15,781 bases of DNA from Candidatus Dormiibacterota bacterium (lineage in GTDB: Bacteria > Chloroflexota > Dormibacteria > Aeolococcales > Aeolococcaceae), in NCBI GenBank assembly GCA_019236085.1, contig JAFAJR010000214.1:1-15781 (forward strand), in the 5' to 3' direction. Shown in pieces: positions 1-6,238 of this stretch. Each line of letters starts with the position of its first letter. Within the stretch, counting starts at the first letter, position 1. A program made the position numbers and the translations under genes. The notes under the pieces were generated by a model, which saw only the letters and a list, made by a program, of their open reading frames with translations, was not told where the DNA came from and did no database searches.

Positions 1-2199
1 GGCGATGCGATCGCCATTGCGCCGTTCACCGCGCTCGTCGCCGCAACCCTCACGCTGGTGATGTCGCTGGGCGCACTGGTCTCACGACAGCGCGTTGCCG
101 CGGCCGTGCTCCTGGTGGTTGCGGCCGGCGCGCTGGGGGCTGCGCGCGGCGGCGCGGCGGCGCTGCCCGATCCGGGCCGCGTCGACTCGTTCATCGGCTC
201 CACATCCGTCGCCGTTGACGGCGTGGTGCGCGAGGTGACCGGCAACACGGCAATCGTCGACACCACGCACATCGCCGGTGGCGATCTCGACTCGCAGACT
301 GATGGTGGACTGCTGGTGCCGGCCGCGTCGCTGCCACCGTTGCTCGCCGGCGATGCTGTCGAAGTTGACGCAAACGGTCTGCGCCGCCCGAGCCGGCGTC
401 CCGGGCCCGAATCGGAGGCCACGCTTGAGCGCGAGAACGTCGTGGCTGTCGCCATCGCACCCCTTGTGACGCTGCAGCAGCAGGGCGGTCTCTCGTTGCC
501 GCGCGCCGTCGCGTGGCTGCAGCAGCGTCTGGTGAGCGCCGTGAACGCCAGCCTGCCGGAACCGTCGGCTGCGATGCTGCTTGGAATCGCGTTCGGCATC
601 CGCCAGCCACTCGCTGCCGGCGTTCGCGCCTCGCTGCAGGACGCCGGACTGATTCATATCGTGGTCGTGAGCGGCTTGAAGGTCGTGATGCTCATGGGCC
701 TGATTGCTGCGCTGGCTCGTGTGTTGAAGTGGTCGCCGCGTCGCACCTGGTTCATCGCCTGCGGCATGGTCGCTGTCTACGTGCTGCTCAGCGGCGCAGG
801 TCCTGCAGCGGTTCGCAGCGCGCTGATGGCCGGCGCGGCGATGTTCGCCCGCATGCACGGCCGCCGTGTCGACCCGCTGCCCATGCTCGCGCTGGTTGCC
901 GCGCTAATGCTCGGGTTCGATCCCGGGCTGGCTTCGGACCCCGGGTTTCAGCTGTCCTTCCTGGGGACGGCCGGCATCCTGCTGCTTGCCGAGCCACTGG
1001 CCGCCCGCACGCCCGGTCCGCGCCTGCTCGCCGAACCGTTCGCGGTGACGGTTGCCGCGCAGCTCGCGACGGTACCGGTGATGGCTGGAACCTTCGGTGT
1101 CATCGCCATAGCAGGGCCGGTAGCGAACGCGCTGGTGCTCCCGCTGCTGCCTCCGCTCATCGTCGTAGGTGGCGGCGCGGCGCTGGTCGCAATCGTGGTG
1201 CCGTTCGCCGTCTGGGTGCCGCTGCAGCTGGCCGGCGCGGTTGTGAACCTCATCGTGTTCCTCGCCGGTGCGGTGTCGTCGATACCCGGCACGGTGGTGC
1301 AGGTGGGCAACTGGCCGGGAGCCTGGACGCTTGGCGAGGTGGCCGGTGTTGCTGCAGCCGGTGCTGCGCTGTTGTGGATGCGACGGCGCCGGCGTGACTT
1401 CAGCGATCTGCTGTCGCGCCGCCTGCAGATCGCTGGCACTGCAGCGCTCTGCGGTGTCCTGGCAGGGAGTGGCACCGCGCTCGCTGCGTCGCAACCCGAT
1501 GCTGCCCTGCACGTCACCGTGCTGAACGTCGGCTCCGCGCCGGCGGTGCTGGTGCAGAGCCGCGGCAGCGCTGCGCTCATCGACGGTGGAAGCTCGCCGG
1601 CTGCGCTGACACAGGCGCTGGGACGTGTGCTGCCGCCCTTCACCACGCGGATCGACATGGTCGTCATCACCGGTGGCGAGCAAGCAGCCGTCGCCGGGCT
1701 CGCAGGTCTCATCGGTCGTTACGCCGTGTCTGCCGTCCTCGCACTCGACGGCTTGACTGCCGGAGCGGTGGCGGTGGTGGAACAGCTCGTTGCCGCAGGA
1801 GCGAACGCCGTCAACATCGGCGACACGCAATGGACGTTCGGCGGTGCCGTCTGGCGATGTCTGCGCTATCACGCGCAGACAACCGACCGCGACGACTGCG
1901 CTGTCGACGTGGCGGCTCCAAGCGGCAGCGTGCTCGTGCTCGGCGCCGCCGGAAGCGCCGACCAGGACGAGCTCTCCGCCATGTACCCGGCGTTGCACGC
2001 CGACCTGCTGGTCACGCCGCCTGGGGGCGCCCTCTCCACAGCGCTGCTCGCAACGCTGCAACCCCGCCATGTGGCTGTTCCGATCGCCTCGGGCGCCGCA
2101 GCGTCGCCGGCGCCGCAGGGCGTGGCCACCATTCGCACAGGGAGCGACGGCGACCTGGCCTTCACCGGTGGCGAGGCCGGCCTCCAGGAGGACGGATGA
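1..2199 (+). CDS. comEC: ComEC/Rec2-family DNA uptake channel, 5'-partial, with degenerate C-terminal metallo-beta-lactamase domain
   Basis: ComEC forms the inner-membrane channel that imports single-stranded DNA during transformation. The frame is open to base 1, so the N-terminus lies upstream; the first in-window start (GTG at 58, then ATG at 61) is probably internal. Numbering from 58, there are N-terminal hydrophobic segments, then a soluble beta-rich region (about 40-130) resembling the DUF4131/OB part. The Competence domain follows (about 160-440), with LPEPSAAMLLGIAFG, HIVVVSGLKV and DPGFQLSFLG. A C-terminal region (from about 485) has the fold signature of the ComEC metallo-beta-lactamase domain (LNVGSAPAVLVQS, ALIDGG). 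The usual HxHxDH, LTGD and HHGS motifs are absent: ITGGEQAAVAGL, VLGAAGS and TPPGGALS stand in their places. The gene is followed 17 nt later by holA, the common comEC-holA order. The family call is secure; transport competence is not testable here. Confidence 0.9.
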   Translation, partial: GDAIAIAPFTALVAATLTLVMSLGALVSRQRVAAAVLLVVAAGALGAARGGAAALPDPGRVDSFIGSTSVAVDGVVREVTGNTAIVDTTHIAGGDLDSQTDGGLLVPAASLPPLLAGDAVEVDANGLRRPSRRPGPESEATLERENVVAVAIAPLVTLQQQGGLSLPRAVAWLQQRLVSAVNASLPEPSAAMLLGIAFGIRQPLAAGVRASLQDAGLIHIVVVSGLKVVMLMGLIAALARVLKWSPRRTWFIACGMVAVYVLLSGAGPAAVRSALMAGAAMFARMHGRRVDPLPMLALVAALMLGFDPGLASDPGFQLSFLGTAGILLLAEPLAARTPGPRLLAEPFAVTVAAQLATVPVMAGTFGVIAIAGPVANALVLPLLPPLIVVGGGAALVAIVVPFAVWVPLQLAGAVVNLIVFLAGAVSSIPGTVVQVGNWPGAWTLGEVAGVAAAGAALLWMRRRRRDFSDLLSRRLQIAGTAALCGVLAGSGTALAASQPDAALHVTVLNVGSAPAVLVQSRGSAALIDGGSSPAALTQALGRVLPPFTTRIDMVVITGGEQAAVAGLAGLIGRYAVSAVLALDGLTAGAVAVVEQLVAAGANAVNIGDTQWTFGGAVWRCLRYHAQTTDRDDCAVDVAAPSGSVLVLGAAGSADQDELSAMYPALHADLLVTPPGGALSTALLATLQPRHVAVPIASGAAASPAPQGVATIRTGSDGDLAFTGGEAGLQEDG

Positions 2200-2216
2200 G
2201 ATGATGTGACGCGTTC

Positions 2217-3224
2217 ATGCCGCGTCCCGAACACACGCCGATCCTGCTCATTCACGGCGACGAACCGCACCTGGTGGATGCCTCGGTGCACGAGTGGCGG
2301 ATGCACATCCGCGCCACCCAGCTCGACGCCGAGGTGTTCGACGCACCGGCGCGTCTGGTGGATCTGCATCGCAGCATCGCTGAGCTACCGCTGATCGACC
2401 CGGAGCGCGCAATCCTGGTGCGCGATCCACCGCAGCTGAGCTCGTCGGCTCGTCGCGGCGCTGATTCCGCTGACGCACTGGCTGCGGTGCTCCGTGACCG
2501 CGCACCGAGCACCTCGGTGTGCATCGTCGTTCACGGCCGCGTGGCCCCGTCCAACCCGGTGCTCAGCGCCGTCAAAGCGCTTGGCGGCACTGTCGTGTTC
2601 CACGCACAGCTCAAACGCGGTCGCGAGCTGCGTGCCTGGCTGGAGCGCGATGTCGCGCGTCGCGAATTGAAGCTGGGCCAGGGCTCGATCGACGCCATCA
2701 TGAATGCCGCAGGCACCGACCTTGGCGTGCTCAGCACCGAGCTGGACAAGCTGGAGGCCCTCGCCGACGGCCGGCCGCTCACCGTGCAGCAGGTGCGCAG
2801 GTCACTCGCGTCGGACCAATCGCCGGAGATGTGGAGCGTGGTCGAGGAGCTGCTCGGTCCGACGCCGGCACGCGGCGCCGCGGTCCTCGATCAGCTCCTC
2901 GCCGAGGGCAGGCCGACGCAGTACCTGCTTGCCATCCTCGGCGGTCAGCTGCGCGACCTGCTCCATGCGCAGTCGTACCTGGCGTTGCGCGGCTCACAGA
3001 CCGGGCTTGCGGCGGAGCTGCGCATCCCGGATTGGCGAGCCGACAGGCTGGCGCGTCAAGCACGGAGCGTCACGCCGGCGATGGTGATGAGCTGGCTGCA
3101 TTCGCTGCACGACGCGGACCGTCGCGTGAAGCTCGGTGAGATCGGCGACCAGGATGTGCTGCGCATCATCGGGCTGCGCGCCGCGGCGCAGGTGGCGGCG
3201 TCGCGCACCGCCGCACGGCGCTGA
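2217..3224 (+). CDS. holA: DNA polymerase III delta subunit
   Basis: HolA opens the beta sliding clamp as part of the clamp-loader complex during chromosome replication. The 335-residue length is normal for the family. The N-terminus PILLIHGDEPHLVDASVHEW matches the 'YLLYGEDPFLLEEAL' opening of HolA, which has a degenerate AAA+ nucleotide site. The middle shows the conserved pattern around VVFHAQLKRGRELRAWLERD and DLGVLSTELDKLEAL. The C-terminal helical collar includes SPEMWSVVEELLG and YLLAILGGQLRDLL. Start ATG 2217 lies 17 nt after the comEC stop. A GGAGG-type sequence at 2187-2194 is about 22 nt upstream, farther than ideal, so translation may rely on coupling or on weak SD contact. The stop lies one base from the stop of the convergent DUF1211 gene. 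Synteny with comEC and rpsT supports the call. Confidence 0.94.
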   Translation: MPRPEHTPILLIHGDEPHLVDASVHEWRMHIRATQLDAEVFDAPARLVDLHRSIAELPLIDPERAILVRDPPQLSSSARRGADSADALAAVLRDRAPSTSVCIVVHGRVAPSNPVLSAVKALGGTVVFHAQLKRGRELRAWLERDVARRELKLGQGSIDAIMNAAGTDLGVLSTELDKLEALADGRPLTVQQVRRSLASDQSPEMWSVVEELLGPTPARGAAVLDQLLAEGRPTQYLLAILGGQLRDLLHAQSYLALRGSQTGLAAELRIPDWRADRLARQARSVTPAMVMSWLHSLHDADRRVKLGEIGDQDVLRIIGLRAAAQVAASRTAARR

Positions 3225-3225
3225 A

Positions 3226-3828
3226 TCAGTCGCCGGCGTTCCTTCCGCTGACCTGGTCGACGATGTAAAAGGCCCCGACGGCGCCATCGATAGCCAGTAC
3301 CAGAATCGGGTTCACGATGAAGGACAGCGGCAGGCATGCGACGTATGCGAACACGCCCGTCGCGAAGCGCAGCTGCTGCGCGATCGACCTCGGTGCGCGT
3401 CCGCTTTTCAGCAGGGCAGGGTGGTAGTCGATCCACAGTGTGCAGAGCTGAAACCCGATTGCCATCAGCAGCAGCGCGCAATTGAACAGCGCGGCGGCGA
3501 CGGACGCCTGCGAGTCCGCATGGGCCACGTACAGGGCGAACAGCGATGTGACGAACGGGATCACCACGATTGCCAGCAGCAGAAAGAGATTGAAGAACAG
3601 CAGCGGCCGGTCCACGCGCGCCAGACGGTGAAAGATCGCGTGGTGGTTGACCCAGACCACGCCGATGAACGTGAAGCTGATGAGAAATGCGGCGAATTCG
3701 GGCCACTCGTCGGCGAGCGCGCCGATCAACGAGCCCGAGGTCAGCGGAGCGCGCAGGTCGAGGACGAGGAGCGTGATGGCGACCGCGAACACGCCATCAC
3801 TGAACGCCTCGACACGACTTGTGGACAT
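3226..3828 (-). CDS. TMEM175/DUF1211-family membrane protein, putative potassium channel
   Basis: This 200-residue protein begins MSTSRVEAFSDGVFAVAITLLVLDL. The RxxxFSDGVFA signature (residues 5-15) defines the TMEM175/DUF1211 family, whose animal and some bacterial members are potassium-permeable channels assembled from six-helix units. About six hydrophobic segments are visible (roughly 10-25, 45-65, 78-100, 108-130, 148-165, 170-190), and the WVNHHAIFHRL stretch after the second helix is typical. Bacterial members usually have one six-helix unit per chain, as here. The gene starts 33 nt downstream of the rpsT stop on the same strand and is probably co-transcribed with it. No clear Shine-Dalgarno sequence precedes the ATG; a small hairpin lies just before it. 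The fold assignment is strong. Ion selectivity is inferred from the family and not shown by the sequence. Confidence 0.9.
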   Translation of the reverse strand: MSTSRVEAFSDGVFAVAITLLVLDLRAPLTSGSLIGALADEWPEFAAFLISFTFIGVVWVNHHAIFHRLARVDRPLLFFNLFLLLAIVVIPFVTSLFALYVAHADSQASVAAALFNCALLLMAIGFQLCTLWIDYHPALLKSGRAPRSIAQQLRFATGVFAYVACLPLSFIVNPILVLAIDGAVGAFYIVDQVSGRNAGD

Positions 3829-3834
3829 CGCGAT

Positions 3835-3850
3835 TCAGCGGAGCCGCTGA
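3835..3850. repeat. Perfect short inverted repeat between rpsT and the DUF1211 gene
   Basis: TCAGCGG-AG-CCGCTGA can fold as a hairpin, in practice with 6 bp around GAGC. It sits in the 33-nt gap between the rpsT stop and the DUF1211 start. There is no T-tract, so it is not a convincing terminator. It could stabilise the rpsT 3' end or mask the downstream start. It may also be chance in high-GC DNA. Confidence 0.35.
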
Positions 3851-3861
3851 TGCCGGGGCGG

Positions 3862-4344
3862 TCAGCCCTTGCTGCTTCCGCCGCGAGACCGGGTGGTCTT
3901 CGCAGAGCCAGACGCCTTGGCTCCGGCGGCGCTCTTTGCCGGCGAGGCGCGCTTGGCTGCCGGCGCAGGCGACGCGGATGCCTTGCGGCCGGCCGATTTG
4001 GTGGCGCGTCCCTTGGCTCCGCCTGCGGCCGCGGAGCGAGCCGCAGCCTTCTCCTCGGCCTCCGCTCCGGCCGTGACGGCCAGCCGAGCCGCCATCGACG
4101 CCAGCCGCGAGGTACGGCGCCTGGCGTTGTTCTTGTGGATGATGCCCTTCTCCGCGGCGCGGTCCAGGGCGCGAATGGCCTCGTGCAGGTCCTGCGCGGT
4201 GGAAGTTTCCTCGGCGCCGGCGCTGAGCAGCGAGCGGCGAGCGCGACCGACCTTGGTGCGGACGGCGGAACGCACCGCCCTATTCCTGACGTGCTTGCGC
4301 TCGTTGGCTCTGATGCGCTTGCGCGCGGAGCGAGTGTTGGCCAC
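3862..4344 (-). CDS. rpsT: 30S ribosomal protein S20 with long basic C-terminal tail
   Basis: S20 binds 16S rRNA early in assembly of the small ribosomal subunit. Residues 1-90 are a standard S20: MANTRSARKRIRANERKHVRNR at the N-terminus and KGIIHKNNARRRTSRL at 66-81. Family members are usually about 85-90 residues, but this one has 160. Residues 92-160 form a low-complexity tail rich in Ala, Ser, Gly, Lys and Arg, with nine Lys, six Arg and no acidic residue after Glu98, resembling histone H1 or HupB tails. The start is GTG at 4344, chosen because AAAGGA (4356-4351) lies 6 nt upstream and the MANxxSARKR start is exact. The reading frame across the tail is continuous and ends TCA at 3862, so this is not a frameshift artefact visible in the data. 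The gene diverges from ispE and leads into the DUF1211 gene. Confidence 0.97.
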   Translation of the reverse strand: MANTRSARKRIRANERKHVRNRAVRSAVRTKVGRARRSLLSAGAEETSTAQDLHEAIRALDRAAEKGIIHKNNARRRTSRLASMAARLAVTAGAEAEEKAAARSAAAGGAKGRATKSAGRKASASPAPAAKRASPAKSAAGAKASGSAKTTRSRGGSSKG

Positions 4345-4350
4345 GTGAAG

Positions 4351-4356
4351 TCCTTT
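4351..4356 (-). promoter_or_regulatory. rpsT ribosome binding site
   Basis: AAAGGA on the minus strand lies 6 nt before the GTG at 4344. It decides the GTG start of rpsT. Confidence 0.75.
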
Positions 4357-4366
4357 TGAGTGCTCT

Positions 4367-4392
4367 GCGGCGCGCCGCGGCGCACCTGCGCC
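4367..4392. repeat. Two adjacent GC-rich inverted repeats in the rpsT leader
   Basis: The 12-bp palindrome GCGGCGCGCCGC (4367-4378) is directly followed by GGCGCA-CC-TGCGCC (4379-4392). If rpsT starts near the box at 4417-4422, both fall in its 5' leader, upstream of the Shine-Dalgarno sequence. S20 synthesis is autoregulated at translation in E. coli, so a structured leader could serve feedback control here. High GC makes such repeats likely by chance. Confidence 0.3.
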
Positions 4393-4416
4393 ACGACGAT
4401 GGCGCCCGAGGTGGGC

Positions 4417-4424
4417 AGTATACA
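4417..4424. promoter_or_regulatory. Palindromic -10-like box between divergent rpsT and ispE
   Basis: AGTATACA contains the palindrome GTATAC. On the minus strand it reads TATACT (4422-4417), five of six matches to TATAAT, and would start rpsT about 65 nt before its start codon. On the plus strand it reads TATACA (4419-4424), ending 9 nt before the ispE ATG, which would give an almost leaderless ispE message. It is one of the few AT-rich spots in the region. No convincing -35 element is visible for either direction. Confidence 0.4.
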
Positions 4425-4433
4425 GCGCTACCG

Positions 4434-5294
4434 ATGATCGTCCTTCCCGCCTACGCCAAGCTGAACCTCGCGCTCGAGGTCACGGGACGGCGCAGCTCCG
4501 GGCTGCACACGCTCGAGAGCGTGATCGTGCGCATCGACTGGCACGACCTGGTGGCCGTCGAGCCGGGCGGCGACGCTGCAATCCCGTCGCTCGTCATCGA
4601 CGGTGGCGACCGGCTTCCCGCCGGCGACGACAACCTGGCTGTCCGCGGCGCCATGGTGGCCGCGGAGCTCGCCGGGGTTGCGCCACCGTCGTCGGTCTGG
4701 CTCGGCAAGCGAGTCCCAGCAGCCGCCGGGTTGGGTGGGGGCAGCGCAGATGCCGCCGCAGCCATGGCAGCCGTCAGGTCGCTCGCCGGAACCGCAGCGG
4801 CCCACATTAAGAAGGATGCGTGGACCGAGGCTGCCGCCCGGGTCGGCTCGGACGTCCCAGCGCTGCTGGCCGGCGGCGCCCAGCTGGTCGGAGGCGCCGG
4901 CGAGGTGCTCGAGCCGCTGCCGACCCCGAGGCTCGACCTGGTGGTGGTGATCGCCGGCGCGTCGTCGACTGCGGCCACGTTCGCGGCACTGCAGCCCGCC
5001 GAGGTCGGCGACGGGGGCAGAGCGGCTGCGCTTGCGGCCCAGCTGCGTTCGGGCGGGTGGCTCGACGAGACACTCTTCGGCAGTGCGCTCGAAGCGGCGG
5101 CCACCCGGGCCGGCGCCAGCCTCGGAGCAGAGATCGCCGCTGTCCGCGATGCGGTCCCTGAGATGCGCTGGCACCTCACCGGCAGCGGAGGGGCACTCTT
5201 CGCCGTCAGCCACCACGCAAAGGAAGCCGCAGCGATAGCCATGCAGATGCGCGGCGCCGGGCGCATCGCCCGCGCCTGCCGCACGGTCGGCTGA
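4434..5294 (+). CDS. ispE: 4-diphosphocytidyl-2-C-methyl-D-erythritol kinase
   Basis: IspE phosphorylates CDP-ME with ATP in the methylerythritol phosphate pathway to isopentenyl diphosphate, in the cytosol. The 286 residues carry the GHMP-kinase layout. PAYAKLNLALEV at the start holds the catalytic Lys9. The ATP loop PAAAGLGGGSADAAAAM spans about 95-111. Catalytic Asp140 is in GSDVPALLAGG, and the C-terminal glycine motif is HLTGSGGALFAV. The frame is open further upstream to a TTG at 4356, but the family begins at the ATG at 4434, so that start was chosen. There is no Shine-Dalgarno sequence before it; a TATACA box ends 9 nt upstream, so the message may be leaderless. In actinobacteria ispE often follows rsmA (ksgA); that partner is absent here. 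The next gene starts 50 nt downstream. Confidence 0.96.
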   Translation: MIVLPAYAKLNLALEVTGRRSSGLHTLESVIVRIDWHDLVAVEPGGDAAIPSLVIDGGDRLPAGDDNLAVRGAMVAAELAGVAPPSSVWLGKRVPAAAGLGGGSADAAAAMAAVRSLAGTAAAHIKKDAWTEAAARVGSDVPALLAGGAQLVGGAGEVLEPLPTPRLDLVVVIAGASSTAATFAALQPAEVGDGGRAAALAAQLRSGGWLDETLFGSALEAAATRAGASLGAEIAAVRDAVPEMRWHLTGSGGALFAVSHHAKEAAAIAMQMRGAGRIARACRTVG

Positions 5295-5330
5295 AGCCCC
5301 TCACCGCTCGGACTCGGCAGAACGCGGCTC

Positions 5331-5336
5331 TACAAT
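5331..5336 (+). promoter_or_regulatory. Candidate -10 box, leaderless placement
   Basis: TACAAT (five of six matches to TATAAT) ends 8 nt before the GTG start at 5345, and no Shine-Dalgarno sequence is present. That spacing puts transcription initiation at or next to the start codon. No good -35 element is seen at 16-18 nt upstream. Confidence 0.45.
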
Positions 5337-5344
5337 CCGGGCTC

Positions 5345-6232
5345 GTGGCACTGGCCGACGCGCCCACGTCCCGACCGCCGACGCCAGACGAGTGCGACCA
5401 CCCCAGCCCGGTGCTGGGGGTCATGGCGCACGAGTTCGCCCACTACGGCGGTGCCGTCGGGCCCGAGGGCGTGCGGCGCACCGTCACCTACTACGGCCCG
5501 GTGATCGGCGGCCTGCCCATCGACGCCTGGCACTGCGAGCGCTGCGGGCTGCTGCGGCTGTCGTTCCCCGATGGTCGCCAGGAGGAGCGCCGCCTCTTCC
5601 CAGGACCGCAGCCGGGTCTCATCGCCCAGCCGTCGGACAACGCGCCCGAGAAGGTGATGTACGGCATGCAGGCACGGGTCTCGGGACTGACCGAGTCAGC
5701 GACGCTCGCTCGCCGCTTCGCGGCGGAGATGCCCATTGCAGTACCGGTCTTCCAGTTCCCGCAGGTGACCCTCCCGGCCTGGGATGTTGTTACCTGGGCG
5801 CTGGTGCTCGGGCTGTCGGCCGTCAGCGCCATGCTGCTGCTGCTCGCGCTGTTCGCAACTGTGTCGTATAGCACGCCGTCGGTGGAGGTGCCGCTGGCGA
5901 TCACCGCGGGCTGCACCTTCGTGGCGACGGTGGTGTTCGCCCTGGGCGTGGTGGCGGTTCGCCACTTCTTTCCGGCTGAACCGCTCAGTCCGAGCATCGC
6001 TGAGAGTGCACGCGGAGCCCCGCAGCTGGACGGGGCGACGCGCACCGCGGTCGCCTTCATGTCGCTGGCTGCGGTGGGGCTGTTCATCGCAGCGATCCTC
6101 GCGGTGTACACGTATGCGACGCCCGGCGCCGAAGGACCGGTGTTCATCATCAGCGTGCTCTTCGCTGTGATCGCGGCCGCCGTCAAGATCATCGACGTCG
6201 CTGTGCGGCATTTCTTCCCGTCTGAGCGGTAG
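5345..6232 (+). CDS. Membrane protein of unknown function with tandem 82-residue two-helix repeat
   Basis: I do not recognise a characterised family. The 295-residue protein has a soluble N-terminal region of about 145 residues containing HEFAH (29-33) and a single CERC pair (64-67) in the segment WHCERCGLLRLSFPDG, which looks like half a zinc ribbon. Four hydrophobic segments follow (about 147-172, 184-205, 233-255, 265-286). The membrane part is an internal duplication: SYSTPSVEVP (174-183) recurs as TYATPGAEGP (256-265), and VAVRHFFPAE (203-212) recurs as VAVRHFFPSE (285-294), both offset by exactly 82 residues. Start GTG 5345 follows a TACAAT box and has no Shine-Dalgarno sequence. The stop lies 6 nt before zwf, so the gene is probably transcribed with zwf and the glucokinase gene. 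A role in sugar metabolism is only guilt by association. Confidence 0.85.
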   Translation: MALADAPTSRPPTPDECDHPSPVLGVMAHEFAHYGGAVGPEGVRRTVTYYGPVIGGLPIDAWHCERCGLLRLSFPDGRQEERRLFPGPQPGLIAQPSDNAPEKVMYGMQARVSGLTESATLARRFAAEMPIAVPVFQFPQVTLPAWDVVTWALVLGLSAVSAMLLLLALFATVSYSTPSVEVPLAITAGCTFVATVVFALGVVAVRHFFPAEPLSPSIAESARGAPQLDGATRTAVAFMSLAAVGLFIAAILAVYTYATPGAEGPVFIISVLFAVIAAAVKIIDVAVRHFFPSER

Positions 6233-6238
6233 GGCGGC

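Noticed and set aside
58..63. GTG 58 or ATG 61 as the true comEC start
   Set aside because: The frame is open and hydrophobic back to base 1, and ComEC proteins have further N-terminal helices, so the gene most likely begins outside the window.
904..2070. A 388-codon minus-strand open frame antisense to comEC
   Set aside because: Low-complexity Arg/Gln/His/Gly composition and no start signal. The plus-strand competence domain explains the region.
3136..4359. A 407-codon plus-strand open frame covering the rpsT/DUF1211 region
   Set aside because: The minus strand encodes clear S20 and DUF1211 proteins here. The plus-strand translation is Arg/Gln/Ala-rich with no recognisable domain, typical of an antisense shadow in high-GC coding DNA.
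4356..4433. An upstream TTG start extending ispE by 26 residues
   Set aside because: The extension is Arg/Ala/His-rich and unlike IspE, overlaps the rpsT leader, and would place the start before the likely promoter box. The family begins at MIVLPAYAKLNL (4434).
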